Source: an uncultured Peptococcaceae bacterium (GTDB taxonomy: Bacteria > Bacillota > Peptococcia > Peptococcales > Peptococcaceae). From it: a stretch of DNA of 64,000 nt. Below the pieces are notes generated by a model. That model was given only the letters and a program-made list of their open reading frames with translations, was not told where the DNA came from and did not search any database. Position numbers and translations under genes: made by a program. The stretch covers positions 1 to 64,000 of the forward strand of contig CATJSX010000033.1 of assembly GCA_949743265.1 (NCBI GenBank), read 5' to 3'. The first letter of the stretch is position 1, and every line of letters begins with the position of its first letter. Below are positions 53,773 through 63,768 of the stretch, piece by piece.

Positions 53773-55785
53773 CTAATATTGTTCCGAAAAAATTTGATAA
53801 ACTGGCGCACCTTCACATTCTCTAGGCATTCTGACACCGCCCAAAGCCGCTACTGTCGGAGCAACATCAACTTCACGAATAATGCGAGTCGTTAAAAAAT
53901 TTTCTTTAATCCCACAGCCAGCCGCTATAAAAATTGGCGAAACAGAGGTTTCAGCATAACCTTGTGTAGTTGATAAAGAATCGCCATGATCCATATTATA
54001 GCCTTCTGCTGTCCAGTAAATAATATCGCCGCATTCTGAACCGCCTAATCCTAATAAAACGGCATCACGGTTACGCAAAGCACAAGCAATAACACGTTTA
54101 TTAGTTGTTTCATCACGATAGCTGTATAATGCTGTCATAATTTCTTCTTCCAACTCATATTGTTCTTCTAATGGAACAATACCTCGCCCGTGGTTGCGAT
54201 TGACGAGATTTAAGTAAATCTGATTAGCTCTAGTCGCCACCGCCTTTGTTTTACTCCAATCAATTTCATGCATTTCTTCGCCATTTTCATCATACTTGAG
54301 CACAGTATAGCCTAATTTTTGCAGTACACGAACATTAACGCCATTAGGATCGCCTAATAAATGATGTTCATGCTCTGGACAAACTTGCCCATGATCACTC
54401 ACCAAAAGAATCGTCCAATTTTTATCCAACAAATGTAGAAACTCTCCAATATAATCATCTGCCTGCTGATAAACAAAATCAAATAATTCAATATATTCTG
54501 CTTCTGTTAATTTTTGCCCCGGCAGATTCTTTTCTTTTAAATATTTCACAATCATATGACCTTGCAAATCAACACTATGATAATGTGAAAATACCACATC
54601 AATCTTTTCATGTTCAATTAAATAATTGATACTATCTGCTTGCCACTTACCAATAGCCCACCAGTTAGCCCCTGTACAATCTTTAATCAATTTCTTATCG
54701 GAACCACCCATAAAAGAAAAGGGATGAGGATAACCCACATTTTGCGTAATTTCTTGATATAAACGTTTAGGCGACCATAAATCATCATTATTAAGATCTA
54801 CAGCAGGAGAAACCCATAACTTTAATTGCGTACCGTCTTGGGCTAATTCCAATAAACGCATATTGCGAAAAGCTGGCGTCAATTTATCATCCACTTGCGC
54901 ATCATCAAAAACGTACGGCGTAAATTGATCTTTCTCTAAAACAACAATAGGTTCCATTGCTTTTTTATTTTTATATAATGCAATACGGTCATATTCTCCT
55001 CGTCCATTGCGCAAAATCAATCCTACTCTGCGCAATAATCCTTGTGACAGCAAAAGAGTAAATTCCTTTGCGTCTTCTGGAACATTTATCCAACCTTCAG
55101 CCGTTTTAATTGGTGATAAAACTACATCAACCGGCAATACTGAAACAACGCCTTCGCCTTCTTCAGCAGAAAGCATTACTTTTTTCTGATGTCCCATAGC
55201 TTGACTGGTATCCAACTGCAAATCACTCGTAGATAAATCATTAACCACACAAGGAATATTACTATCAGAAGCAGCTCGTTCTTTAAAAATCGGATATTCT
55301 ATATTTTCATCAGCCAAAAATAAAAATTCACCATCAACACGAGCCAGACCATTAACGCAAGGCGGGTTAGTTCCATCAACAACGAATAAATTCTCATTGT
55401 CGGAAGTTGGCGGCCAAGAAGACCCCGGCCAATGAAATACCAATGTTTTTTTACCAGCTTCTGCAAATACATTCCAAAGTTGTTCTGCTTTACATTTTCG
55501 AGAATCAAAATTATATTCTACCCACTCCAATCCTTTATCGGATTGTCGATTATAGCAAGTGATTCCATGAGTAACTGGATGAGCACCTGTTGATAAAGTC
55601 GTCCACATTGGCGGGGTAATAGTTGGATGAGAGCCGAGCATCATTAAATCTTCACGATATGCCCCTCTATCCATCAATTTTTTCGTATTGGGCATTTTGC
55701 CCATAGCAAGAAGTTTTTTCGTATAGCGCGGATCCATTCCATCAATTCCCAATACTAAAATTTTTTCTGTCATTGGCTTGTTCAT
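53773..55785 (-). CDS. Alkaline-phosphatase-superfamily phosphodiesterase, paralogue 5 (PDE5)
   Basis: 670 aa with the full catalytic set: Asp15 (LGIDGMDP), Thr57 (TITPPMW), D-x-x-x-H in HSVDLQGH, Asp464-His465 (VSDHGQ) and the C-terminal His in MDHGDSLST. Lid segment LGDPNGVN; beta-rich insertion around PEDAKEFTLLLSQG and RIALYKNKKAMEP. This copy has every consensus motif and is a good reference for the group. No signal peptide. AAGGAGG precedes the ATG. First gene of the PDE5-T5 pair. Confidence 0.87.
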   Translation of the reverse strand: MNKPMTEKILVLGIDGMDPRYTKKLLAMGKMPNTKKLMDRGAYREDLMMLGSHPTITPPMWTTLSTGAHPVTHGITCYNRQSDKGLEWVEYNFDSRKCKAEQLWNVFAEAGKKTLVFHWPGSSWPPTSDNENLFVVDGTNPPCVNGLARVDGEFLFLADENIEYPIFKERAASDSNIPCVVNDLSTSDLQLDTSQAMGHQKKVMLSAEEGEGVVSVLPVDVVLSPIKTAEGWINVPEDAKEFTLLLSQGLLRRVGLILRNGRGEYDRIALYKNKKAMEPIVVLEKDQFTPYVFDDAQVDDKLTPAFRNMRLLELAQDGTQLKLWVSPAVDLNNDDLWSPKRLYQEITQNVGYPHPFSFMGGSDKKLIKDCTGANWWAIGKWQADSINYLIEHEKIDVVFSHYHSVDLQGHMIVKYLKEKNLPGQKLTEAEYIELFDFVYQQADDYIGEFLHLLDKNWTILLVSDHGQVCPEHEHHLLGDPNGVNVRVLQKLGYTVLKYDENGEEMHEIDWSKTKAVATRANQIYLNLVNRNHGRGIVPLEEQYELEEEIMTALYSYRDETTNKRVIACALRNRDAVLLGLGGSECGDIIYWTAEGYNMDHGDSLSTTQGYAETSVSPIFIAAGCGIKENFLTTRIIREVDVAPTVAALGGVRMPRECEGAPVYQIFSEQY

Positions 55786-55830
55786 GCAAATTCCTCCTTA
55801 TTAAATGTTTTTATTTGTTTTTACAAACTT

Positions 55831-55870
55831 ATTATAATATAATCTATCCATCAAATGAATAAGTTCATTT
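55831..55870 (-). promoter_or_regulatory. Promoter region of PDE5 with perfect palindrome
   Basis: Minus-strand TATAAT at 55831-55836 and a perfect inverted repeat AAATGAA-N4-TTCATTT at 55853-55870, centred near -37.5 of the predicted start. Candidate activator site; no -35 consensus. Confidence 0.45.
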
Positions 55871-55956
55871 TTGCTGCATTAGGCTTTAGCCGCAAGAATC
55901 TCTTGCTGCTAAAATCAATTTGTCATTAAGACATCATCCATTCAAAAAATTCCATC

Positions 55957-55985
55957 TTGACAATCAACTGTAAACATGATAGCAT
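55957..55985 (+). promoter_or_regulatory. Promoter of the metNIQ operon
   Basis: TTGACA at 55957 and TAGCAT at 55980 with a 17-nt spacer, just upstream of the T-box leader. Confidence 0.6.
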
Positions 55986-55999
55986 AAATATTATTCGTA

Positions 56000-56275
56000 A
56001 ACGCGATGACGGAGAGAGTAAGTAAATTTTTCATCTTTCAGAGAGTGCTGACAGCTGAAAAAGCACAGATGAAAATTTGCCCAAGATGGCTCCAAGAGCG
56101 GCGCACCGAGCGGCATTAGTCGTAAGACTGCGATGGGATTGCCCATTACAGCAAGCGAGTATAACTTATAATTATTAAGCGTACTCCTAGAGGTTGCTTT
56201 TTGCAAAAATAGCAACAAATTGAAGTGGTAACACGGGTATTTACTCGTCTTCTTTTAGAAGACGAGTTTTTTTGT
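56000..56275 (+). promoter_or_regulatory. T-box riboswitch, probably Met-specific, with terminator
   Basis: The leader begins with the stem I base and AGTA loop (GATGACGGAGAGAGTA), has an ATG triplet preceded by GCACAG as a plausible specifier, the T-box sequence near 56220-56236 (TGAAGTGGTAACACGGG, containing the TGG element that pairs with the uncharged tRNA end) and a terminator ACTCGTCTTC...GAAGACGAGT with T7 at 56243-56275. It would raise metNIQ expression when tRNA-Met is uncharged. The Met assignment rests on the ATG and the downstream genes. Confidence 0.85.
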
Positions 56276-56306
56276 GAATAAAATTCAACTGTGAAAGGAG
56301 CAGATC

Positions 56307-57338
56307 ATGAAGCAGCAAACGGCGCAGAAACCCATCATTCAGATTAAAGGGTTACACAAAAATTATCGACTCAAAGATAAAGAAGCCATAGCTTTGGAAA
56401 ATATCAATTTAGATATTTATAGCGGCGAAATTTTCGGCATTATCGGCATGAGCGGCGCTGGCAAAAGTACTCTAGTACGCTGCATTAACTTTTTAGAAAA
56501 GCCTACTGCTGGCACTGTTATTTTTGATGACCGCGATTTGTCAACTTTAAGTGAAAAAGAATTATGCAGCGCCCGACAATCAATGGGCATGATCTTTCAA
56601 CAATTCAATCTATTGATGCAACGCAATGCGCTAAAAAATATTTGTTTTCCTATGGAAATTGCTGGTGTTCCAAAAGCAGACGCCCAAAAACGGGCAAAAG
56701 AACTATTAGCACTAGTCGGTCTTAGCGATAAAGCCACTGCTTATCCTGCTCAATTATCCGGCGGGCAAAAGCAGCGTATCGCCATTGCTAGAGCGCTAGC
56801 TACTAATCCTAAAGTTCTTCTATGCGACGAAGCGACTAGCGCTTTGGATCCAACAACAACTCGTTCCATTTTATCTTTATTAAAAGACATCAACCAGCGA
56901 TTAGGTATCACCATTATCATTATTACTCATGAAATGAGCGTTATCGAAGAAATTTGCCAACGAGTAGCAATTATAGCTGACCATGAAATTGCCGAAGTCG
57001 GCAAAGTTGAAGACATCTTTACTAAGCCTCAAGCGGCAGCAACCAAAAAGTTAGTTTATCCTGAAAGCAAAAAAACGCAGAGTTTCGAGCGTGGACAATA
57101 TTTGCGTATTGTTTTTGACGGTAGCACATCATTTGAGCCCATTATTGCCAATATGATTATTGACTTGAAAGAATCAGTCAATATTATTTTCGCCGATACC
57201 AAAAATATTGACGGACGCGCCTTTGGACAAACAGTTATTCAAATGCCTGACGACAAACGAGCTGTAGCGCGCATTGTTGCTTATTTGCGAAACAAAAATT
57301 TAACGGTTGAGGAGGTGTGCGGCAATGATATTCAGTGA
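56307..57338 (+). CDS. metN: Methionine ABC transporter ATPase MetN
   Basis: 343 aa ATPase that powers D/L-methionine uptake. Walker A GMSGAGKSTLV, Q-loop FQQFNLL, signature LSGGQKQRIAIARAL, Walker B VLLCDEATSALD, switch His in ITHEM, then a C-terminal NIL regulatory domain (about residues 265-343). GAAAGGAG precedes the ATG. First gene of the T-box-controlled operon. Confidence 0.95.
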   Translation: MKQQTAQKPIIQIKGLHKNYRLKDKEAIALENINLDIYSGEIFGIIGMSGAGKSTLVRCINFLEKPTAGTVIFDDRDLSTLSEKELCSARQSMGMIFQQFNLLMQRNALKNICFPMEIAGVPKADAQKRAKELLALVGLSDKATAYPAQLSGGQKQRIAIARALATNPKVLLCDEATSALDPTTTRSILSLLKDINQRLGITIIIITHEMSVIEEICQRVAIIADHEIAEVGKVEDIFTKPQAAATKKLVYPESKKTQSFERGQYLRIVFDGSTSFEPIIANMIIDLKESVNIIFADTKNIDGRAFGQTVIQMPDDKRAVARIVAYLRNKNLTVEEVCGNDIQ

Positions 57339-57984
57339 AAAAATGATGCAGCTATTAGGCATGGGCATTGTCGAATCATTATATATGACACTGGTTTCTG
57401 CTGCGGTAGCTTATATTTTAGGTCTACCGTTAGGTTTAATCTTAGTTGCTACCGATAAAGACGGTATTAAGCCTATGCCTCGTTTTAACAGTATCTTGGG
57501 CATTATGGTCAACATTCTGCGTTCCATACCGTTTCTGATTTTAGCTATCTTTATCAGCCCGTTGACTAAAGCTATTGCTGGCAAAAGTTATGGTTCTACA
57601 GCTATGATTGTACCGTTGGTGGTATCAGCTTTTCCTTATATCGCCCGTTTGGTGGAATCTTCTATTAAAGAAGTTGATCGCGGCGTCATTGAAGCAGCAC
57701 AATCTATGGGCGCTTCAACGAAGCAAATTATCATGAAAGTCCTTTTACCCGAAGCTGTGCCTTCACTATTAGTCGGTGCTACTATAGCCACAACAACGAT
57801 TTTGGGCTATTCCGCTATGGCTGGTTTTATCGGCGGCGGAGGCTTGGGAGCAATTTGTATCAATTATGGTTACAGCCGGTATGAAGACGATGTTATGACC
57901 GTCACCGTCATTCTGCTGGTTATAGTGATGCAGCTGTTGCAAGAAATTGGCATGCGAATTGCCAATAAAAGCAACAAACGCTAA
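57325..57984 (+). CDS. metI: Methionine ABC transporter permease MetI
   Basis: 219 aa permease with five hydrophobic helices and the EAA coupling motif (EAAQSMGASTKQIIMKVLLPEAVPS). Start at ATG 57325 after GAGGAGGTG, inside the end of metN (14-nt overlap); the frame is also open to 57307. Confidence 0.93.
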   Translation: MIFSEKMMQLLGMGIVESLYMTLVSAAVAYILGLPLGLILVATDKDGIKPMPRFNSILGIMVNILRSIPFLILAIFISPLTKAIAGKSYGSTAMIVPLVVSAFPYIARLVESSIKEVDRGVIEAAQSMGASTKQIIMKVLLPEAVPSLLVGATIATTTILGYSAMAGFIGGGGLGAICINYGYSRYEDDVMTVTVILLVIVMQLLQEIGMRIANKSNKR

Positions 57985-58007
57985 ATAAAATTTGGAGGAG
58001 ATCTCAC

Positions 58008-58874
58008 ATGAACAAAAAAAGTAAAAAACTCGCATCAATCTTATTGCTTGGCGCCTTAAGCACTTCTCTTTTGGCAGGCTGCAGCGACAACAAAGATCAG
58101 CAAAACCAACAGCAATCGGATCAAAAGCAAGGTGAAGAACAAAAACAGTTAGAAAAACTAACCGTTGGCGCTTCCCCTGCGCCACACAAAGAAATTCTTG
58201 ACGCTTGTACTGATTTATTAGCTGAAAAAGGCTATGAACTAGTTGTCGTTGAGTTCAGCGATTATATTCAGCCAAATAAATCATTAGATAGTGGTGATTT
58301 AGACGCTAACTTTTTCCAACACAAACCATATTTGGATAACTTTAATGCTGAAAACAACACAGAATTAGTATCTGCTGGCGCTGTCCATTATGAACCAATG
58401 GGAATTTTTGGTGGAAAAACTACTTCTTTAGAAGAAATCCCCGATGGCGCTACTGTTGCCATTCCTAATGACAACACCAACGGCGGACGCGCTTTATTGT
58501 TATTGCAAGATGCCGGTTTAATTACCCTTGATCCAGAAGCCGGCTTTACAGCAACTGCTTTAGATATTGTAGATAATCCAAAAAACTTGCAATTCACCGA
58601 TCAAGATGCCGCTTACCTACCTAGAGTATTGTCGGAAGTTGACCTAGCTGTCATCAATGGCAACTATGCTATTCAAGCTGGCGTCAGTTTAGATCAAGCG
58701 CTAAAAACCGAAGACAGCCAATCAGAAGCTGCACAAACTTACGCTAATATCATTGCTGTTAGAAAAGACGATGTTGACAGCGACAAAACAAAAGCATTAG
58801 TTGAAGTGTTGCAAAGCGATACCATCAAAAAATTTATTACTGATAACTATGCTGGCGCCGTATTGCCAATGTAA
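58008..58874 (+). CDS. metQ: Methionine-binding lipoprotein MetQ
   Basis: 288 aa NLPA-family binding protein. Signal peptide with lipobox LLAGC (Cys at about residue 25), a Gln/Asp-rich linker, then the NlpA fold (LTVGASPAPHKEILD; DANFFQHKPYLDNFN). GGAGGAG precedes the ATG. The anchored protein delivers methionine to MetNI. Confidence 0.95.
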   Translation: MNKKSKKLASILLLGALSTSLLAGCSDNKDQQNQQQSDQKQGEEQKQLEKLTVGASPAPHKEILDACTDLLAEKGYELVVVEFSDYIQPNKSLDSGDLDANFFQHKPYLDNFNAENNTELVSAGAVHYEPMGIFGGKTTSLEEIPDGATVAIPNDNTNGGRALLLLQDAGLITLDPEAGFTATALDIVDNPKNLQFTDQDAAYLPRVLSEVDLAVINGNYAIQAGVSLDQALKTEDSQSEAAQTYANIIAVRKDDVDSDKTKALVEVLQSDTIKKFITDNYAGAVLPM

Positions 58875-58889
58875 TTAGTTATAAAATTT

Positions 58890-58934
58890 GAGCCCGCCGG
58901 TCCAATAATAATCACTGGACCAGCGGGCTTATTT
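58890..58934 (+). terminator. Terminator of metNIQ
   Basis: AGCCCGC and GCGGGCT stem with an inner GGTCCA/TGGACC helix. Confidence 0.75.
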
Positions 58935-59032
58935 CATTTCATATCTTTTACTATATCACAAAACTATTCGTAGAAAATTTACAGAAATTTATTTAATCAT
59001 TATTTGACTAAATTATCATCAAAAACAATTAA

Positions 59033-59064
59033 CACCAGAAATGATCAATCATTTCTGGTGCTTT
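59033..59064 (-). terminator. Terminator of the MgtC-like gene
   Basis: CACCAGAAATGAT with its complement, just beyond the stop codon at 59076. Confidence 0.75.
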
Positions 59065-59075
59065 CGCTATCTTTT

Positions 59076-59777
59076 TCACACAATCTCCGCTTTCTCAATA
59101 TCCATCAACGTTTCCAACTGACTTTTTAAGGCTTCTATGTCAGTTTTTTGACTGATTTTAACCAACATTTCAATTTTAACATTTTTATCATCTTCATGTT
59201 CGTTTTCATCAGTTAGTAACTTCGTATTTTTGACTGTAATATCTAAATTATTAAAGATACTAAAAATAGCGCACATAGGCTCTGAGCCATTTTTAGAAGA
59301 AATCACAACCGTCAAAAGCTGCCGCTGCAATCTAAACTTTTCTTCTAGTTTAACAAAATACGTCAACGAAACATAAATTAACAACGTACCGGCTATAGAA
59401 GTTACATAAAGTCCTGCACCGACAGCAAGACCAATGCCCGCCATTGCCCACAAAGAAGCAGCCGTCGTCAAACCTTTAACTGATATGCCCGAACGCATAA
59501 TAGCTCCGGCACCTAAAAAACCAATACCACTGACCACTTGCGCTGCAATACGACCGGGATCCCCCACAGAAATTCTCGTCAACTGTCCCGGAAAATGTAA
59601 AAATGGCATGGAAATAGAAATTATCATCATTAAACACGAACCAACAGCTACCAAAACATGAGTCCGAAAACCTGCTGATTTATTAACCGATTCCCGTTCG
59701 ATGCCGATAATTGCGCCTAAAATGACAGCTAACAGCAATCTGATGAGCATTTCAATTTCCCATTCGATACTAAACAT
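59076..59777 (-). CDS. MgtC/SapB-family membrane protein
   Basis: 233 aa: four to five N-terminal hydrophobic helices with the family motifs AVILGAIIGIERE, HVLVAVGSCL and GIGFLGAGAIM, and a C-terminal ACT-like cytosolic domain. MgtC proteins affect Mg2+ and membrane-potential homeostasis. GGGGAGG precedes the ATG. Single gene between metQ and the MGMT-like gene. Confidence 0.9.
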   Translation of the reverse strand: MFSIEWEIEMLIRLLLAVILGAIIGIERESVNKSAGFRTHVLVAVGSCLMMIISISMPFLHFPGQLTRISVGDPGRIAAQVVSGIGFLGAGAIMRSGISVKGLTTAASLWAMAGIGLAVGAGLYVTSIAGTLLIYVSLTYFVKLEEKFRLQRQLLTVVISSKNGSEPMCAIFSIFNNLDITVKNTKLLTDENEHEDDKNVKIEMLVKISQKTDIEALKSQLETLMDIEKAEIV

Positions 59778-59924
59778 CTTTCCTCCCCCTTCACCGCCTA
59801 TAGCAGCAAATATTATGCTTTCTTATTATACTATATTTTTTCTGAAATGACTACATTTTTATCCAAATTTTTCTTATACAAGATACACAAATAATCAGTA
59901 AAATAAAGATATCTGCCTTAGCTG

Positions 59925-60404
59925 CTATTCTAATTCAAATAGAACTTGTTCATAATCTTTAACATAATATCGAATATTTTTCCTGCCTTTTTGAAGAATA
60001 GTGTGTCCCTCTGCTTCCAACCTTTCTTTTTGCGCCGTAATACCACCGGGATACTTGCTATTTAATTCACCTTTTGCTTTCAATGTCCGCCAATATGGTG
60101 TTTTATCTTCTGTACGTTGCTCACTTGCCCACGCCGCAATAGAAATAAAAATACCAGCAGTAATAGGCTCGGTAAAGTCGGCTTCGTTAATTTTAGCCAA
60201 ATAGTCACGAATTTTACTCACTGTAATAACTTTACCACAAGGAATTTGTTTCATAAGCCTATCATAAGCTATAGGCGGCGCAAAATACATCTTATTGCCG
60301 CCATATTTTTCAATGCTCTTTTGATCAGTAATGAATTGATATTTAGGCATATCCTTATGGTCATGAAGCATTGTGTTAAAATCTTTCTGTTGTTCGTTAG
60401 CCAT
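59925..60404 (-). CDS. MGMT-family DNA-binding protein without the alkyl-acceptor Cys
   Basis: 159 aa. The middle matches the DNA-binding domain of O6-alkylguanine-DNA alkyltransferases (IPCGKVITVSKIRDYLAKI; TPYWRTLKAKGEL; YPGGITAQKERLEAEG), but the PCHR motif is absent, its place being taken by PYWRT. Such alkyltransferase-like proteins bind damaged bases without repairing them directly. AGGAGGG precedes the ATG. Confidence 0.75.
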   Translation of the reverse strand: MANEQQKDFNTMLHDHKDMPKYQFITDQKSIEKYGGNKMYFAPPIAYDRLMKQIPCGKVITVSKIRDYLAKINEADFTEPITAGIFISIAAWASEQRTEDKTPYWRTLKAKGELNSKYPGGITAQKERLEAEGHTILQKGRKNIRYYVKDYEQVLFELE

Positions 60405-60477
60405 TATTCTCCCTCCTATTTCAAAGCATAGCTTATTTTAATTTCACTGTGCAATGAAAAACAGTTTAAAAATAAAA

Positions 60478-60515
60478 AAACCTTAGCTGAGATTGCTGTC
60501 TCATGCTAAAGTTCT
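60478..60515 (-). terminator. Terminator of the PAP2 gene
   Basis: Imperfect CTTTAGCATGAGA stem followed by T7 on the minus strand. Confidence 0.6.
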
Positions 60516-60545
60516 TCATACCATACCAATGCTTTTTTATCAATG

Positions 60546-61241
60546 CTATACTCGTATATAACTAAGCATTTTCTTTGCCGCTTTTTTTTCTTTCAAGCGT
60601 ATAGTCAGCGCATAATACAGCATTACTAACGCTACAGACAAAATAATCCCCGCCATAATGTCGGTAAACCAATGAACACCTGAAATCAATCTGCCCATAA
60701 CAGTTACCACCATCAACATCATAATTATTGTTTCTGAAACAATCAACCAAATTTTTTGTTGACTGAACAAACGGTGAAATTGCAAGATAGTCGTCATAGC
60801 AACGCTAATAACCATCATAGTATGCGAAGAAGGATAAGAAGCCTCCAACGCCGTTTCCAAAATAATTGGTCTATAATTGACAACCACCTGTTCAAAGAAA
60901 AGATAAACAGCGGCAATCACCACATAAAATCCACCTAACAATAAAACATCTTCGTCCACTTTGCGCAAACTTTTTCTTTTGAACAACTGATAAGCACCCA
61001 AAACAGCAAAGCCCAAAGGAAATAACATGACAATTGCACCAAGCCAACCCGTAATCTCATACCAAAGCAGATTGACGCCCAAAAAATCGAAAACCCATTG
61101 ATTCAACGACGCCAAACCTACTGATGACTGCTGCGGTCCAATAGCTCTAACGTCAATATGGGTAACAACAAAAGTAAAAGCAACAAACACTAGAAATAAT
61201 ATAGCAGCAATAAGCATATATTTTTGGCTTTTATTTTTCAT
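60546..61241 (-). CDS. PAP2-family membrane phosphatase
   Basis: 231 aa, six hydrophobic helices. The PAP2 site shows as YRPIILETALEASYPSSHTMM (the PSGH motif as PSSH) and RLISGVHWFTDIMAG (SRxxxxxHxxxD type). Likely dephosphorylates undecaprenyl pyrophosphate or another lipid phosphate at the outer face of the membrane. Start taken at ATG 61241 (AAAGAAG upstream); the frame opens further to 61274 with no better site. Confidence 0.8.
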   Translation of the reverse strand: MKNKSQKYMLIAAILFLVFVAFTFVVTHIDVRAIGPQQSSVGLASLNQWVFDFLGVNLLWYEITGWLGAIVMLFPLGFAVLGAYQLFKRKSLRKVDEDVLLLGGFYVVIAAVYLFFEQVVVNYRPIILETALEASYPSSHTMMVISVAMTTILQFHRLFSQQKIWLIVSETIIMMLMVVTVMGRLISGVHWFTDIMAGIILSVALVMLYYALTIRLKEKKAAKKMLSYIRV

Positions 61242-61305
61242 GATAATCTTCTTTCTGCCCCATAGCATCATCACAATCTTTTATTTAGCGTCACTAATGA
61301 TGAAT

Positions 61306-63744
61306 TTATTTAATGGTTTCATCACTGACTACACGCGCCATAGCTACCACATGGTCAGCTTCATTCAAACGCATTAACGTTACGCCTTGCGTTGTACGAC
61401 TCATAGAGGAAACATCATCAACTTTTAAGCGAATAATGATGCCTTCGCGTGAAATTGCCATGATTTCTTCCCCTTCTTTAACAACCAAAGTGCCAACAAT
61501 CTCACCATTGCGATCAGTAGAGCGAAGGGTAAAGACGCCTTTGCCGCCTCTTGCTTGCGGGCGGTATTCATCAAGTGGTGTTCTTTTGCCAAAACCATTA
61601 GCAGTCACAACTAACAACTGAGCATCATCACGAGCAATATCCATACCGACAACAACATCTTCGTCCATTAACTTAATCCCTTTAACTCCTTGAGTCGCCC
61701 GTCCCATAGCACGAACTTCTTCTTCACTAAAACGAATGGCTTGACCATCTTTCGTCACCATCAATACATCACAACTGCCGTCAGTCAACTGCACACTGAT
61801 CAATTCGTCGTTATCATCCAATTTAATAGCAATAATACCGTCTTTGCGAGCAGTATCATATTCAGCAAGAGCAGTTTTTTTGATCATGCCTTTTTTAGTC
61901 GCCGCTAACAAAAACAAATCGTTATCATAATCTTTCAAAGAAATAACCGTTGTGATCTTTTCATCACCAGTAATATTCAACAGATTGATGATATTGGTTC
62001 CCTTGCTTTGACGTCCGGTTTCTGGTATCTCATAAACTTTAAGCCGATAACATTTCCCTTGATTGGTAAAAAAGATAAGATAATTGTGCGTCGTAGTGAT
62101 AAAAATTTGCTCCACAAAATCTTCTTCTTTAGTGGTCATAGCAGTAATACCTTTGCCACCTCGTTTTTGACTCTTATAAGTGTCCATAGGTACCCGTTTA
62201 ATATAGCCGGAATGACTGATAGTAATAACCACATCTTCATCAGCAATCAAATCTTCGATGGCTAATTCATCTTCGGAGCCAGTAATCTCCGTACGACGTT
62301 CATCGCTATATTTTTCCTTGATAACCGAAATTTCATCTTTAATAATTTCCAAAATTTTATTTTCATCAGCTAAAACTGAACGAAAATAAGCGATTTTTTC
62401 CTCAAGCTCGTTCAATTCCTCAATAAGTTTATCCACTGCTAAACCGCTTAATCGTTTTAACTGCATATCAATAACCGCTTGCGCTTGTTTTTCGCTTAGA
62501 CCAAACCGTTCATTTAAGCGAGCTTTGGATTCTTCATCTACCCGAGAAGAACGAATAATTTTAACCACTTCATCAATATTATCAACAGCGATTTTTAAAC
62601 CTTCAACAATATGTGCTCGTTCTTCAGCTCGATTTAAATCAAATTTGGTTCGACGAATGATAACTTTTTCTTGATGCGCAATATAATGCTGCAAAACTTG
62701 TTTTAACGTTAAAATCTGTGGCATACCATTGACTAGAGCCAATGTAATAACGCCAAAATTATCCTGCATTTGAGTATTTTTATACAGCTGATTAAGCACA
62801 ACTTGCGGATTGACGTCGCGACGCAATTCAATAACAATACGCATTCCTTTGCGATCTGATTCATCACGCAAATCGGTAATACCATCAATGCGCTTATCGC
62901 GAACCAATTCAGCAATTTTTTCAATCAAACGCGCTTTATTGACCTGATAAGGAATTTCATGCACCAAAATACGGTTTTTGCCGTTGCTCATTTTCTCAAT
63001 AGTCGTTTTGGAACGAACTTTAATAGAGCCACGGCCGGTCATATAAGCGTCGCGAATACCTTTAATGCCCATAATAATCCCGCCAGTAGGAAAATCAGGC
63101 CCTTTAATATATTTCATTAATTCTTCATCAGTTAGGTCTTTATTATCAATCAATGCTATAACGCCATCAATGACTTCCCCTAAATTATGAGGCGGAATAT
63201 TAGTCGCCATACCGACAGCAATCCCAGAAGAACCATTAACCAACAAATTAGGGTAACGACTGGGCAGTACTTGTGGTTCTTCCAATGATTCATCATAGTT
63301 TGGCGAATAATCAATGGTATTTTTTTCAATATCATTGAGCATCTCCAGCGCAATTTTGCTCATGCGCGCTTCAGTATAACGCATAGCTGCCGCTGAATCA
63401 CCGTCTATAGAACCGAAATTACCTTGCCCATCAACCAGCATATAGCGAAAATTAAAAGGCTGAGCCATACGCACCATAGCGTCATAAACGGAAGAATCGC
63501 CGTGAGGATGATATTTAGCCAACACATCACCCACGATATGAGCTGATTTTTTATAAGGTTTATCTGGTGTAAAACCTGTTTTATACATTGAAAAGAGAAT
63601 TCTGCGATGAACAGGTTTCAACCCATCACGCACATCAGGCAAAGCGCGACTAGTAATAACGCTCATGGAATAATCAATAAAAGAATTCTGCATCTCATCT
63701 TCCAACACAGTTGGCAAAATCTTGCCATGAGTAAAGTTTTCCAC
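61306..63744 (-). CDS. gyrA: DNA gyrase subunit A
   Basis: 812 aa topoisomerase II subunit: winged-helix domain with the catalytic Tyr in [10 protein letters not shown], quinolone-region [17 protein letters not shown], a tower and coiled-coil region, and a C-terminal beta-pinwheel with the GyrA box QKRGGKG. GTG start at 63744 after AAGGAGGAG. Follows gyrB by 24 nt in the usual dnaA-dnaN-recF-gyrB-gyrA order. Confidence 0.97.
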   Translation of the reverse strand: MENFTHGKILPTVLEDEMQNSFIDYSMSVITSRALPDVRDGLKPVHRRILFSMYKTGFTPDKPYKKSAHIVGDVLAKYHPHGDSSVYDAMVRMAQPFNFRYMLVDGQGNFGSIDGDSAAAMRYTEARMSKIALEMLNDIEKNTIDYSPNYDESLEEPQVLPSRYPNLLVNGSSGIAVGMATNIPPHNLGEVIDGVIALIDNKDLTDEELMKYIKGPDFPTGGIIMGIKGIRDAYMTGRGSIKVRSKTTIEKMSNGKNRILVHEIPYQVNKARLIEKIAELVRDKRIDGITDLRDESDRKGMRIVIELRRDVNPQVVLNQLYKNTQMQDNFGVITLALVNGMPQILTLKQVLQHYIAHQEKVIIRRTKFDLNRAEERAHIVEGLKIAVDNIDEVVKIIRSSRVDEESKARLNERFGLSEKQAQAVIDMQLKRLSGLAVDKLIEELNELEEKIAYFRSVLADENKILEIIKDEISVIKEKYSDERRTEITGSEDELAIEDLIADEDVVITISHSGYIKRVPMDTYKSQKRGGKGITAMTTKEEDFVEQIFITTTHNYLIFFTNQGKCYRLKVYEIPETGRQSKGTNIINLLNITGDEKITTVISLKDYDNDLFLLAATKKGMIKKTALAEYDTARKDGIIAIKLDDNDELISVQLTDGSCDVLMVTKDGQAIRFSEEEVRAMGRATQGVKGIKLMDEDVVVGMDIARDDAQLLVVTANGFGKRTPLDEYRPQARGGKGVFTLRSTDRNGEIVGTLVVKEGEEIMAISREGIIIRLKVDDVSSMSRTTQGVTLMRLNEADHVVAMARVVSDETIK

Positions 63745-63768
63745 TAAATTTTTCTCCTCCTTCGCACG

